Shown piece by piece: positions 13,760-21,393 of a DNA stretch of 64,000 bases. A program made the position numbers and the translations under genes. This DNA comes from Bordetella bronchialis (GTDB lineage Bacteria > Pseudomonadota > Gammaproteobacteria > Burkholderiales > Burkholderiaceae_B): the NCBI RefSeq assembly GCF_001676705.1, contig NZ_CP016170.1, positions 4,650,001 to 4,714,000 of the forward strand, given 5' to 3'. The stretch's first letter is position 1; each line of letters starts with the position of its first letter. The notes under the pieces are model-generated. The model saw only the letters and a program-made list of their open reading frames with translations. It was not told the DNA's origin and did no database searches.

Positions 13760-13784
13760 AAAAAGGCGCCCGCATAGGGCGCCT
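13760..13784 (-). terminator. Rho-independent terminator downstream of 6S RNA
   Basis: On the minus strand GGCGCCC/GGGCGCC forms a 7-bp GC stem with a short loop (13765-13783) followed by TTTTT. A second strong hairpin (GCCTGCA/TGCAGGC, near 13805-13822) lies just upstream of it. It ends the zapB-zapA-6S transcription unit ahead of the SIMPL gene. Confidence 0.8.
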
Positions 13785-13842
13785 TCGGGGAGCTCCCGTG
13801 CGAGCCTGCATGGTTGCAGGCCCGCGGGATAAATGCCCCGCC

Positions 13843-14012
13843 TGTGCCGTCAGGACCGGCATCTCGAACCGTGAGGTTCAAGGTGGTCGCGATCGGAGGG
13901 GCGTCGGGTTCGTCTGACAGAGAGACGATCACACCAGCCCCGCATTCACGCAACCTGTATGCCATAAAGCATAGGTTCAGAGAATGTATGGTCCAGTCAC
14001 GAACACGGCAGG
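13843..14012 (-). ncRNA. ssrS: 6S RNA
   Basis: On the minus strand ACCTTGAACC...GGTTC followed by GAGATGCCGG closely matches the conserved 3' half of Escherichia coli 6S RNA (ACCTTGAACC, hairpin, then the closing stem). The two ends can pair: TGCCGT (14005-14010) with ACGGCA (13845-13850), and GGACC (near 13988-13994) with GGTCC (near 13852-13857), giving the long interrupted rod with a central bubble. The position just downstream of zapA is a known 6S location. 6S RNA binds sigma-70 RNA polymerase and dampens transcription in stationary phase. A TACAAT -10-like box lies near 14050-14056. Both ends are approximate. Confidence 0.78.
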
Positions 14013-14112
14013 GACAAACCGGAAACCGTGATGAATACCTGCGAGGACATATTGTAGCGTTGTCAGCCGGGAGGTACTGCCTGGTTCCCGGAGGCGCGCG
14101 GAAGGCGCAGGG

Positions 14113-14424
14113 CTACAACAATTTTTCCTGCCCTGACAGGGCGTCGTCCAGCATCGAATTCATGTGCTCTATTCTACGCTTGAAGTCGCCCACCGCCAAC
14201 CCGCCGAGCGGACCGTCCGGCGCTTTCATGGACAGCAGCTCGCCGGCGACCTGCAATGCGGCCATCACGGCGATGCGCTCGTTGCTGGACACCTTGCCGG
14301 TGGCCTGGATGCGCTGCATGAGCTGGTCCACGTGGCGCACCGCGGCCATCAGGGTGGGCTTTTCTTCGGCGGAACACGCCAGTGAATACTCGCGTCCCAG
14401 GATATTGACGTCTACGCGTTCCAT
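14113..14424 (-). CDS. zapA: cell division protein ZapA
   Basis: A 103-residue protein of normal ZapA length that bundles FtsZ protofilaments at the division site. The N-terminal globular part carries the family pattern VDVNILGREYSLACSAEEKPTLMAAVRHVDQLM, and residues 45-100 form the dimer/tetramer coiled coil. The start is only a few bases behind the stop of the upstream coiled-coil gene, so the two are cotranscribed, and 6S RNA follows downstream. Confidence 0.94.
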   Translation of the reverse strand: MERVDVNILGREYSLACSAEEKPTLMAAVRHVDQLMQRIQATGKVSSNERIAVMAALQVAGELLSMKAPDGPLGGLAVGDFKRRIEHMNSMLDDALSGQEKLL

Positions 14425-14427
14425 GCT

Positions 14428-14874
14428 TTACTGATGCTCCTCGACCGGCGCCCCCGGCAAACGCGCCAGGACGGCGTCGATGCGTTCACGCGCCGCGACA
14501 GCGGCCACGCGCAAGCGCTGCAGGTCGGTTTCGCGCGAATTCATGCGCGCCTGCCATGCCTGTTCCTGTGCGGCCAGCTGGCTTTCCAGCGCCTCGCGCT
14601 GTTCCGCGTGCTTTTCGAGCTCGGCGCGCAGCCGGGCCTCGGTTTCTTCGGCTTGGGCCAACTTGCCGGCGAGCTCGCTGTCGTGCGACTGCAGGCGTTC
14701 CTGCAGTTCGTGCAGGCGAGCCTCGGCCTCGTCGCCGCGTTCGCGGAACTTGCGGGCTTCCTGTTCGGCCTGGGCCAGGCGGGATCGCAAGGCATCCCGT
14801 TCGCTGTGAAGCTGGCGGGTGCGTTGCACCAGTTGCCCGATGCGGGCAGCGAGTTGGTCGAGGTCTTGCAACAT
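14428..14874 (-). CDS. ZapB-like coiled-coil cell division protein
   Basis: A 148-residue protein predicted to be almost one continuous coiled coil, rich in Leu, Ala, Glu, Arg and Gln, starting LQDLDQLAARIGQLVQRTRQLHSERDALRSRL. No signal peptide or membrane segment is seen. A gene of this type immediately upstream of zapA is usual in betaproteobacteria and is treated as a ZapB-like factor, which in Escherichia coli binds ZapA and links FtsZ to the chromosome terminus. It is longer than the roughly 80-residue E. coli ZapB, so orthology is inferred from context and shape only. The 420 bases upstream (14875-15294) hold no recognisable gene. Confidence 0.72.
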   Translation of the reverse strand: MLQDLDQLAARIGQLVQRTRQLHSERDALRSRLAQAEQEARKFRERGDEAEARLHELQERLQSHDSELAGKLAQAEETEARLRAELEKHAEQREALESQLAAQEQAWQARMNSRETDLQRLRVAAVAARERIDAVLARLPGAPVEEHQ

Positions 14875-15294
14875 GGGCGCTATCGTAAACCATTCGCAGC
14901 GCCGCTACATGGTGATATGCACCGTGAGATACCTGGCAATATTTCGGTAGAACTACCGGCGCCGCCACGCCACCGACCGTCGCCTGGGCGCGACGCCGGC
15001 CACCCCCGCTGCCGACCGGCTTTCCCTTCTCTTTCTATCAACTTTCAAAAAGCTTTCATTCACCTGCCAGCGCCACCGGTTTGTTACGCATCGGGTACCT
15101 GAGAGCTTCAATTCTAGGGAAAACCATAGGCATTCAGCCAAATTACAGGGTTTCATCCCCGCAGGGGCTCCATTACCATGGCGCCATTCGCAGACCTGTG
15201 AGTTTACTTTCACCGAGCAAACTTAAACCTGAAACGAAACAAACGGCCGGCTGAACGGTTTTTTTATCACATGCTGTATTAGGAGCAGACAATC

Positions 15295-15759
15295 ATGCAG
15301 CTACGCAACAAACAGGACTTCTGGTCCGGGGTGATGTTTATCGCCCTGGGACTGGGATTCGCCTGGCAGGCGACCAGCTACCAAATGGGTACCGCTGCGC
15401 GCATGGGCCCAGGATACTTCCCCTTCTGGCTTGGCATCGTCCTGGCGCTGCTGGGCGCGATCGTTCTGATCGGCTCGCTTTCGGCCAAGGCCACCGAAAC
15501 CCACGTCGACAAGTTCGACTGGCGCATCGCCCTGCTGGTGCTGGGTTCGGTCGTGCTTTATGGCGTCGTCCTGCGCTTCCTGGGCGTCTATATCTCCGTC
15601 TTCCTGCTGGTGGTCATCAGCAGCCTGGCCAGCCATGAGTTCAACTGGAAAGTGGCGGTGGCCAACGGTATTTTCCTGGTGGTGTTCGTCTGGCTGGCCT
15701 TCATCAAGGGCCTGGGTCTGATCTTCCCGCTGTGGCCGTCCTTCATCGGCGCGAACTAA
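15295..15759 (+). CDS. tctB: tripartite tricarboxylate transporter small membrane subunit TctB
   Basis: A 154-residue protein with four hydrophobic segments, the usual TctB topology. The N-terminal pattern DFWSGVMFIALGLGFAW, then TAARMGPGYFPFWLG, is characteristic of the family. Together with TctA it forms the membrane part of secondary carriers that take up citrate or other carboxylates delivered by a periplasmic TctC/Bug protein. AGGAGC (15281-15286) precedes the ATG. tctA follows after 12 bases. No tctC is next to the pair, so the substrate cannot be deduced from context. Confidence 0.92.
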   Translation: MQLRNKQDFWSGVMFIALGLGFAWQATSYQMGTAARMGPGYFPFWLGIVLALLGAIVLIGSLSAKATETHVDKFDWRIALLVLGSVVLYGVVLRFLGVYISVFLLVVISSLASHEFNWKVAVANGIFLVVFVWLAFIKGLGLIFPLWPSFIGAN

Positions 15760-15771
15760 GGAGCATCGGCC

Positions 15772-17277
15772 ATGGAATTGTTTGAACACCTGATGCTGGG
15801 CTTTTCCGTCGCGATTTCGCCGGAAAACCTGGCCTACGCCCTGCTGGGCTGCCTGCTGGGCACGCTGATCGGCGTGCTGCCGGGCATCGGCCCGGTGCCG
15901 ACGATCGCGATGCTGCTGCCGATCACGTATGTCCTGCCGCCGGTTGCGGGCCTGATCATGCTGGCCGGTATCTATTACGGCGCCCAGTACGGCGGCTCGA
16001 CCACCGCCATCCTGGTGGCCCTGCCCGGGGAAACCTCGGCCGTGGTCACGGTGCTGGACGGCCACCAGATGGCGCGCAATGGCCGCGCCGGCGCCGCGCT
16101 GGCCATCGCCGCGCTCGGCTCTTTCTTTGCCGGCTGCGTCGCCACCCTGCTGCTGGCCGCCTTCGCGCCGCCCCTGGCCGAAGTGGCATTCAAGTTCGGC
16201 CCCGCGGAGTATTTCTCCCTGATGGTGCTGGGCCTGGTGGGCGCGGTGGTGCTGGCTTCCGGCTCGCTGCCCAAGGCGATCGCGATGATCCTGCTGGGGC
16301 TGCTGCTGGGCATGGTCGGCACCGACGTGAATTCCGGCGTCGCGCGCTATGACTTCGGCATTCCGGAACTGCAGGACGGCATCGATTTCGCCATCGTGGC
16401 CATGGGCGTGTTCGGCTTCGCCGAAATCATGACCAACCTGGAACAGAAGGAAAACCGCGTCGACATCACCGACAAGATCGGCAGCCTGTACCCCAACCGC
16501 ACGGAGTTCAAGGAAGCCTATCCCGCCGTGATCCGCGGTACGGCCCTGGGCTCGGCGCTGGGCATTCTGCCCGGTGGCGGCGCGGTGCTGTCCTCCTTCG
16601 CGTCCTACACGCTGGAAAAGAAGATCTCGCGCAACCCCCAGCGCTTCGGCAAGGGCCATCCCGCCGGCCTGGCCGGGCCCGAATCGGCCAACAACGCCGC
16701 GGCGCAGACCTCCTTCATCCCCCTGCTGACCCTGGGCATCCCGGGCAACGCGGTGATGGCGTTGATGGTGGGCGCGATGACGATCCACAACATCCAGCCC
16801 GGTCCCCAGGTGATGAGCAGCCATCCCGAGCTGTTCTGGGGCCTGATCGCCTCGATGTGGATCGGCAACCTGATGCTGGTGGTGCTGAACCTGCCGCTGA
16901 TCGGCCTGTGGGTCAAACTGCTGAAGGTGCCCTACCGCGTGCTGTTCCCGGCCATCCTGGTGTTCTGCACGATCGGCGTCTACTCGCTGAACTACAACAC
17001 CTTCGATATCTTCATGACCGCGGCATTCGGCCTGGTGGGCTATGTGTGGGCCAAGCTGAAGTGCGAAGGCGCCCCGCTGCTGCTGGGCCTGGTGCTGGGC
17101 CCCATGATGGAAGAGAACTTCCGGCGTGCGCTGCTGCTGTCGCGCGGCGACTTCTCGACCTTCGTCACGCGGCCGCTGTCGGCCTCGCTGCTGGCCGCGG
17201 CCGTCGCCCTGGTCGTGATCGTGGCGCTGCCGTCGATCCGCAAGAAGCGCGAGGAAACCTTCGTCGAAGAAGGCTGA
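15772..17277 (+). CDS. tctA: tripartite tricarboxylate transporter large permease TctA
   Basis: A 501-residue integral membrane protein with about 11-12 hydrophobic segments. TctA hallmarks are the repeated glycine-rich signatures GTLIGVLPGIGPVPTIAMLLP near residue 30, the AGIYYGAQYGGSTTAILVALPGETS stretch, GILPGGGAVLSSFASY and the late LGLVLGPMMEENFRRALLLSRGD. It is the pore subunit of a carboxylate symporter together with the preceding TctB. A strong terminator follows. It is clearly diverged from the second TctA in this window (21394-22917). Confidence 0.95.
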   Translation: MELFEHLMLGFSVAISPENLAYALLGCLLGTLIGVLPGIGPVPTIAMLLPITYVLPPVAGLIMLAGIYYGAQYGGSTTAILVALPGETSAVVTVLDGHQMARNGRAGAALAIAALGSFFAGCVATLLLAAFAPPLAEVAFKFGPAEYFSLMVLGLVGAVVLASGSLPKAIAMILLGLLLGMVGTDVNSGVARYDFGIPELQDGIDFAIVAMGVFGFAEIMTNLEQKENRVDITDKIGSLYPNRTEFKEAYPAVIRGTALGSALGILPGGGAVLSSFASYTLEKKISRNPQRFGKGHPAGLAGPESANNAAAQTSFIPLLTLGIPGNAVMALMVGAMTIHNIQPGPQVMSSHPELFWGLIASMWIGNLMLVVLNLPLIGLWVKLLKVPYRVLFPAILVFCTIGVYSLNYNTFDIFMTAAFGLVGYVWAKLKCEGAPLLLGLVLGPMMEENFRRALLLSRGDFSTFVTRPLSASLLAAAVALVVIVALPSIRKKREETFVEEG

Positions 17278-17320
17278 TCCGCGACTGCCCGGCGCCTCCG
17301 CGCGAGGCGCCGGCCGCATC

Positions 17321-17347
17321 GAAGCGCCCCCGCGGGGGCGCTTTTTT
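17321..17347 (+). terminator. Rho-independent terminator after tctBA
   Basis: GCGCCCCC/GGGGGCGC forms a perfect stem (17324-17341) followed by TTTTTT. Another GC hairpin (GGCGCCT/AGGCGCC, 17291-17311) lies between the tctA stop and this one. The rest of the 314-base gap to the next gene holds the dyad described at 17516-17544. Confidence 0.87.
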
Positions 17348-17515
17348 CATGGCGCGAGGCCGTTCGCGATGGACGGACGGATGCGGCGCGAAAGCCCATG
17401 CCAGCGATCCCATGGGCATGGCAACCGCCTCTTTCGCGCCCGGCGGGCCTGGCCTGTCCGGCCGTCCGCCGGGCGGGTGGACAAGGGGCGGAAGCCTGGG
17501 CGATTCGGACTAGTG

Positions 17516-17544
17516 AGAGATATGGTGCAGTGCACACAATCTCT
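17516..17544. promoter_or_regulatory. 29-base dyad, candidate repressor operator
   Basis: The dyad is AGAGAT, 3 bases, GTGCA, a central G, TGCAC, 3 bases, ATCTCT. Both arms pair perfectly outside the two 3-base gaps (22 of 28 positions). It ends 47 bases upstream of the gamma-glutamyltransferase-like start, where an operator for a GntR- or LysR-type regulator would sit. No regulator gene lies beside it. A short GGGG/CCCC hairpin at 17557-17568 separates it from the gene. Confidence 0.5.
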
Positions 17545-17591
17545 TACGTTAAAGTAGGGGTTTACCCCGTCCTGGCGCCGCCCCATCCCCT

Positions 17592-19196
17592 ATGACTTTC
17601 GATTGGCAGAATCCCTACAGGACTGCGCGCACCCCCGTTTTCGCGCGCAACATCGTGGCGACCTCGCAGCCGCTGGCCGCGCAAGCCGGCTTGCGCGCGC
17701 TTGCCGCCGGCGGCAATGCCGTGGACGCCGCGATCGCCGCCGCTGCCACGCTGACCTTGACCGAGCCCGTCAGCAATGGGCTGGGGTCCGATTGCTTCGC
17801 CATCGTCTGGGATGGATCGCGCCTGCACGGCCTGAACGCGTCCGGTACCGCGCCCGGCGCCTGGAATCCCGATTACTTCAAGCGCAAGCACAACGGCGCG
17901 ATTCCCATGCGCGGCTGGGACAGCGTGACGGTGCCGGGCTGCGTGGCCGGCTGGGGCGCGCTGCATGAGAAATTCGGTTCGCTGTCCTTCGAGGACATCC
18001 TGGCGCCCGCCATCGATTATGCGGAACGCGGCTACGCCGTGTCGCCCGTCGTGCAGCAGAAGTGGGCCGCGCAGGCGGACGTGCTTCAATCCCTGCCGGG
18101 TTTCGCCGAACACTTCCTGCCCCACGGCCGCGCGCCGGCGGTGGGCGAGCACTTCGTGCTGAAAGGCGCCGCCAGCACGCTGCGGCGCATCGCCGCCACG
18201 GCCGGCCGCGACTTCTACGAGGGCGAGACGGCGCACAAGCTGGTGGCCCATGCCCACGCGCACGACGCCGCCATGACCCTGGCGGACCTGCGCGACTACC
18301 AGCCCGAATGGGTGACCCCGCTGGGCCAGGACTACCGCGGCTACACCTTGCACCAGATTCCGCCCAACGGCCAGGGCATCGCCGCCCTGATCGCCCTGGG
18401 CATCCTGGAAAATTTCGACGTGGCGTCGAAGCCGGTCGACCACCCCGATACGCAGCACTTGCTGATCGAGGCCATGAAACTGGCATTCGCCGATGTCTAC
18501 GCCCACGTGGGCGACTCGCGGCATATGTACGTGTCGCCGGAACAGATGCTGGCGCCCGACTATCTGGCCGCCCGGGCCAAACTGATCGATATGCGCCGGG
18601 CCAAGCTGTTCACGACCGGGCATGCCCCCACCGGCGGCACCATCTACCTGACCGCGGCGGACCGCAACGGCATGATGGTCAGCTTCATCCAGTCCAACTA
18701 CATGGGCTTCGGTTCGGGCGTGGTAGTGCCTGGTACCGGCGTCAGCCTGCAGAACCGCGGCCATGGCTTCACGCTGGAACCGGGCCATCCCAACCTGGTG
18801 GGCGGCGGCAAGCGGCCCTTCCACACCATTATTCCCGGCTTCCTGATGAAGGAAGGCGCGCCCGTGATGAGTTTCGGCGTCATGGGCGGCAATATGCAGC
18901 CCCAGGGCCATCTGCAGACCCTGGTACGCATGCTGGATTTCGGCCAGCAGCCGCAGGCCGCCTGCGATGCGCCGCGCTGGAAATGGAATCACGGCATCTC
19001 GGTCGATGTCGAGGCCGAGATGCCCCAGCAGGTGCTGGATGCATTGCGTGCCCGCGGCCACCTGCTGGAAGGACTGGAAGATCCCTATATGGACTTCGGG
19101 TCCGGCCAGTTCATCTGGCGCCTGGGCGACCCGGCCGTCGACGGCTACGTCGCCGCCAGCGACAGCCGCCGCGATGGCCTGGCGGCCGGCTTCTAG
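17592..19196 (+). CDS. gamma-glutamyltransferase family Ntn-hydrolase, cytoplasmic
   Basis: A 534-residue GGT-family protein, made as one chain that cleaves itself before the catalytic Thr, most likely Thr350 (TGGT350IYL). Family landmarks are ATSQPLAAQAGLRALAAGGNAVDAAIAAAATL, TEPVSNGLGSDCF, GWDSVTVPGCVAGW, PPNGQGIAAL and, after the cleavage point, the FGS and MSFGVMGGNMQPQGHLQ segments. Classical GGTs are exported, but this one has no signal peptide, so it probably acts in the cytoplasm. Its substrate could be a gamma-glutamyl or acyl amide rather than glutathione. It is followed after 40 bases by a beta-hydroxyacid dehydrogenase gene, probably in the same operon. Confidence 0.88.
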   Translation: MTFDWQNPYRTARTPVFARNIVATSQPLAAQAGLRALAAGGNAVDAAIAAAATLTLTEPVSNGLGSDCFAIVWDGSRLHGLNASGTAPGAWNPDYFKRKHNGAIPMRGWDSVTVPGCVAGWGALHEKFGSLSFEDILAPAIDYAERGYAVSPVVQQKWAAQADVLQSLPGFAEHFLPHGRAPAVGEHFVLKGAASTLRRIAATAGRDFYEGETAHKLVAHAHAHDAAMTLADLRDYQPEWVTPLGQDYRGYTLHQIPPNGQGIAALIALGILENFDVASKPVDHPDTQHLLIEAMKLAFADVYAHVGDSRHMYVSPEQMLAPDYLAARAKLIDMRRAKLFTTGHAPTGGTIYLTAADRNGMMVSFIQSNYMGFGSGVVVPGTGVSLQNRGHGFTLEPGHPNLVGGGKRPFHTIIPGFLMKEGAPVMSFGVMGGNMQPQGHLQTLVRMLDFGQQPQAACDAPRWKWNHGISVDVEAEMPQQVLDALRARGHLLEGLEDPYMDFGSGQFIWRLGDPAVDGYVAASDSRRDGLAAGF

Positions 19197-19236
19197 TTTT
19201 CCCCTTTACCCATCCTCCTTGCAACCGGAGATCTGC

Positions 19237-20142
19237 ATGGCTTCCATCGGCAGTAGAACCTACGACGCGACGTCACCGAAGAAAGTGGCTTTCCTGGGCC
19301 TGGGTGTCATGGGATTTCCCATGGCGGGACATCTGGCCAAGGCCGGCCACCAGGTGACGGTCTATAACCGTACCGCGGCCAAGGCGCAGGAATGGGCGGC
19401 GGAATTCGGCGGCAAGACCGCCGCGACGCCGCGCGAGGCCGCCAGCGGCGCCGAGATCGTCTTTTGCTGCGTGGGCAACGACGACGACCTGCGCAGTGTC
19501 GTGCTGGGCGAGAACGGCGCATACGCCGGCATGGGCAAGGGCGCCGTGTTCGTCGACCATACGACGGCATCGGCACAGGTGGCGCGCGAGCTCTATGGCG
19601 AAGCCAAGCGCCTGGGGCTGCAGTTCGTGGACGCGCCGGTATCCGGCGGCCAGGCGGGCGCGGTCAACGGCGTGCTGACCGTCATGTGCGGCGGCGAGCC
19701 GGAAGTCTTCGAGCGGATCAAGCCGGTCGCGCAGGTCTTCGGCCGCGCGGTCACGCTGGTGGGCGCGCCCGGCGCAGGGCAACTCGCCAAGATGGTCAAC
19801 CAGATCTGCATCGCGGGCCTGGTGCAGGGCTTGTCCGAAGGCATCGCATTCGGGCAGGCGGCGGGGCTGGACATGAAGCTGGTGCTGGACGTCATCAGCA
19901 AGGGCGCGGCACAGAGCTGGCAGATGGAGAACCGCGGCGCCACCATGGTGGACGACAAGTTCGACTTCGGCTTCGCCGTCAACTGGATGCGCAAGGACCT
20001 GGGCCTGGTGCTGGAAGAAGCCCGCGCCAATGGCGCGCGCGTGCCGGTCACGGCCCTGGTCGACCAGTTCTACGGCGATGTGCAGAAGATGGGCGGCGGC
20101 CGCTGGGATACGTCCAGCCTGATCAAGCGCTTGCGCGACTAG
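19237..20142 (+). CDS. NAD(P)-dependent beta-hydroxyacid dehydrogenase (3-hydroxyisobutyrate dehydrogenase family)
   Basis: A 301-residue enzyme with an N-terminal Rossmann fold (VAFLGLGVMGFPMAGHLAKAGH, glycine motif at residues 21-26), the substrate loop DAPVSGGQAGAVNGVLTVMCGG, the catalytic-lysine helix AGQLAKMVNQICIAG and an all-helical C-terminal domain. Members oxidise 3-hydroxyisobutyrate, tartronate semialdehyde or similar; which of these cannot be settled here. ATG 19237 is chosen because CCGGAG precedes it and it places the Rossmann motif near the N-terminus; the frame is open further upstream inside the previous gene. A terminator follows. Confidence 0.92.
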   Translation: MASIGSRTYDATSPKKVAFLGLGVMGFPMAGHLAKAGHQVTVYNRTAAKAQEWAAEFGGKTAATPREAASGAEIVFCCVGNDDDLRSVVLGENGAYAGMGKGAVFVDHTTASAQVARELYGEAKRLGLQFVDAPVSGGQAGAVNGVLTVMCGGEPEVFERIKPVAQVFGRAVTLVGAPGAGQLAKMVNQICIAGLVQGLSEGIAFGQAAGLDMKLVLDVISKGAAQSWQMENRGATMVDDKFDFGFAVNWMRKDLGLVLEEARANGARVPVTALVDQFYGDVQKMGGGRWDTSSLIKRLRD

Positions 20143-20154
20143 GCCAGCGGCCAA

Positions 20155-20179
20155 GGCGGGGCCCTGCCCCGCCATTTTT
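20155..20179 (+). terminator. Rho-independent terminator between convergent genes
   Basis: GGCGGGGC/GCCCCGCC, an 8-bp perfect GC stem with a 3-base loop (20155-20173), followed by ATTTTT. It lies between the dehydrogenase and the convergent GhrA-type gene. Confidence 0.82.
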
Positions 20180-20186
20180 CACGCCT

Positions 20187-21113
20187 TCAATACCCGCGCT
20201 GCGGCGCTACCACGCCGGAGATCGGCTCGCCGCGCGCCAGCCGCCGTATCTTCGCGGCGATCTGCGCGATGGCTTCCGCGCGCAGCGTACTGGCCGCGAT
20301 ATGGGGCGTGACGTGCACCCGCGGGTGGCTCCACAGCGGATGCCCCGCGGGTAGCGGCTCGGTATCGAAGACATCCAAGGTGGCGCCATCCAGCTTGCCT
20401 TCGTCCAGCAGGGCGAGCAGATCCGCCTCGTTGACGTGGCCGCCCCGTCCGACATTGATCAAATGCGCGCCGGGCATCAGTTGCGACAGGATCGCACGAT
20501 CCAGGATCCCGGTGGTTTCCGGCGTCAAGGGCAGGACATTGACGAGCACGCGCGTGCGCCGCAGGAACGCCGGCAACTGTTCCGTGCCGGCGTAGGTCTG
20601 CACGCCAGCGACCGTGCGCGGCGAGCGCGACCATCCCAGGACGGGGTAATCGAAGGCGGCGATGGATTGCGCCACGCGGCCGCCCATTTCGCCCAGCCCC
20701 AGCACGCCCACGGGCCACTGCTCGCGGCGCAATCCGGGCTGGGGCGCCCAGCGTTGCTCGGCCTGGTCGCGTTCGTACTGGCCGAAACGGCGCGATACGC
20801 GCAGCAGGGCATACAAGGCGTATTCGGCCATCTGCACGCCCATGCCGGCATCTTCCAGCCGGACGATCTGGATGTGCGGCGGCAGGTCCATTTGCAGCAA
20901 GGCATCGACGCCGGCCCCCAGATTGAACAAGGCCTTCAGCCCGGTTTCGTGCTCGATCAACGCCGCGGGCGGTTTCCATACGAGCGCGACATCGGCGCCG
21001 GACGGCGGGCCGGACGGGTCCCACACGGAAATCTTGCAATCCGGCAATTCGGCCGTCAGGCCTGGCAGCCAATCCGCGGGGTCGTTGTGGGGGCAGGCGA
21101 AGAGAACGTGCAT
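20187..21113 (-). CDS. ghrA: glyoxylate/hydroxypyruvate reductase A type dehydrogenase
   Basis: A 308-residue D-2-hydroxyacid dehydrogenase of the GhrA subgroup, reducing glyoxylate and hydroxypyruvate with NADPH. Visible landmarks are the N-terminal substrate domain with LVWKPPAALIEHETGLKALFNLGAGVDALL, the Rossmann motif VGVLGLGEMGGRVAQS, the catalytic Arg in INVGRGGHVNEADL, the Glu in DVFDTEPLPAGHPLW and the His in VTPHIAA. Length and order fit GhrA. It lies alone between a convergent operon and the minus-strand tctBA pair. Confidence 0.9.
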   Translation of the reverse strand: MHVLFACPHNDPADWLPGLTAELPDCKISVWDPSGPPSGADVALVWKPPAALIEHETGLKALFNLGAGVDALLQMDLPPHIQIVRLEDAGMGVQMAEYALYALLRVSRRFGQYERDQAEQRWAPQPGLRREQWPVGVLGLGEMGGRVAQSIAAFDYPVLGWSRSPRTVAGVQTYAGTEQLPAFLRRTRVLVNVLPLTPETTGILDRAILSQLMPGAHLINVGRGGHVNEADLLALLDEGKLDGATLDVFDTEPLPAGHPLWSHPRVHVTPHIAASTLRAEAIAQIAAKIRRLARGEPISGVVAPQRGY

Positions 21114-21301
21114 GGCGTGGCAGAAGGGTTCGTCGAGGGAGGAACCTTAGCATGCCCTGAACCGCGCGATGCGGCACGCCCGCCGGGGTTTTCCCGTGAA
21201 GCGGGCTGCCTTTTTCCCGCCATGCAGCCGCCCGCTTCTTTCATGCGGCCCGCTGCCGGCCGAGCCCTGTCCGCCGATCGAATGCCAGGCCATCGCCGCG
21301 C

Positions 21302-21331
21302 TGGCGAGCGGGCGGGCGAGCGGGCGAGCGG
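21302..21331. repeat. short tandem repeat (GCGAGCGGG unit)
   Basis: About three and a half imperfect copies of a 9-base unit (one copy reduced), in the intergenic space upstream of ghrA and downstream of the tctA terminator. Such simple repeats can change length by slippage; no function is visible. Confidence 0.6.
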
Positions 21332-21340
21332 GCAAGAAAA

Positions 21341-21370
21341 AACCGCCGCGCCCTGGCGGGCCGCGGCGGT
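21341..21370 (-). terminator. Rho-independent terminator after second tctBA
   Basis: On the minus strand ACCGCCGCGG...CCGCGGCGGT forms a long GC stem followed by TTTTTTC, 24 bases beyond the stop of tctA. Confidence 0.83.
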
Positions 21371-21393
21371 CTTGGCGAAATACCCGGAGCCGC

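Noticed and set aside
12811..13965. Longer 384-residue reading of the SIMPL gene starting at 13965
   Set aside because: The extra N-terminus would translate the 6S RNA and terminator; the start at 13575 gives a proper signal peptide.
15090..15125. CTCTCAGGTACC on the minus strand, reminiscent of a glycine or TPP riboswitch piece
   Set aside because: The other conserved parts of either riboswitch are missing and the downstream genes do not fit.
15301..17319. 672-residue minus-strand frame opposite tctBA
   Set aside because: Gln/His/Arg-rich antisense of membrane-protein codons; the plus-strand TctB and TctA are unambiguous.
21302..21331. Short GCGAGCGGG repeats considered as a CRISPR or integration site
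   Set aside because: Only about 30 bases, no spacers, no cas genes, and no integrase or duplicated tRNA end nearby.
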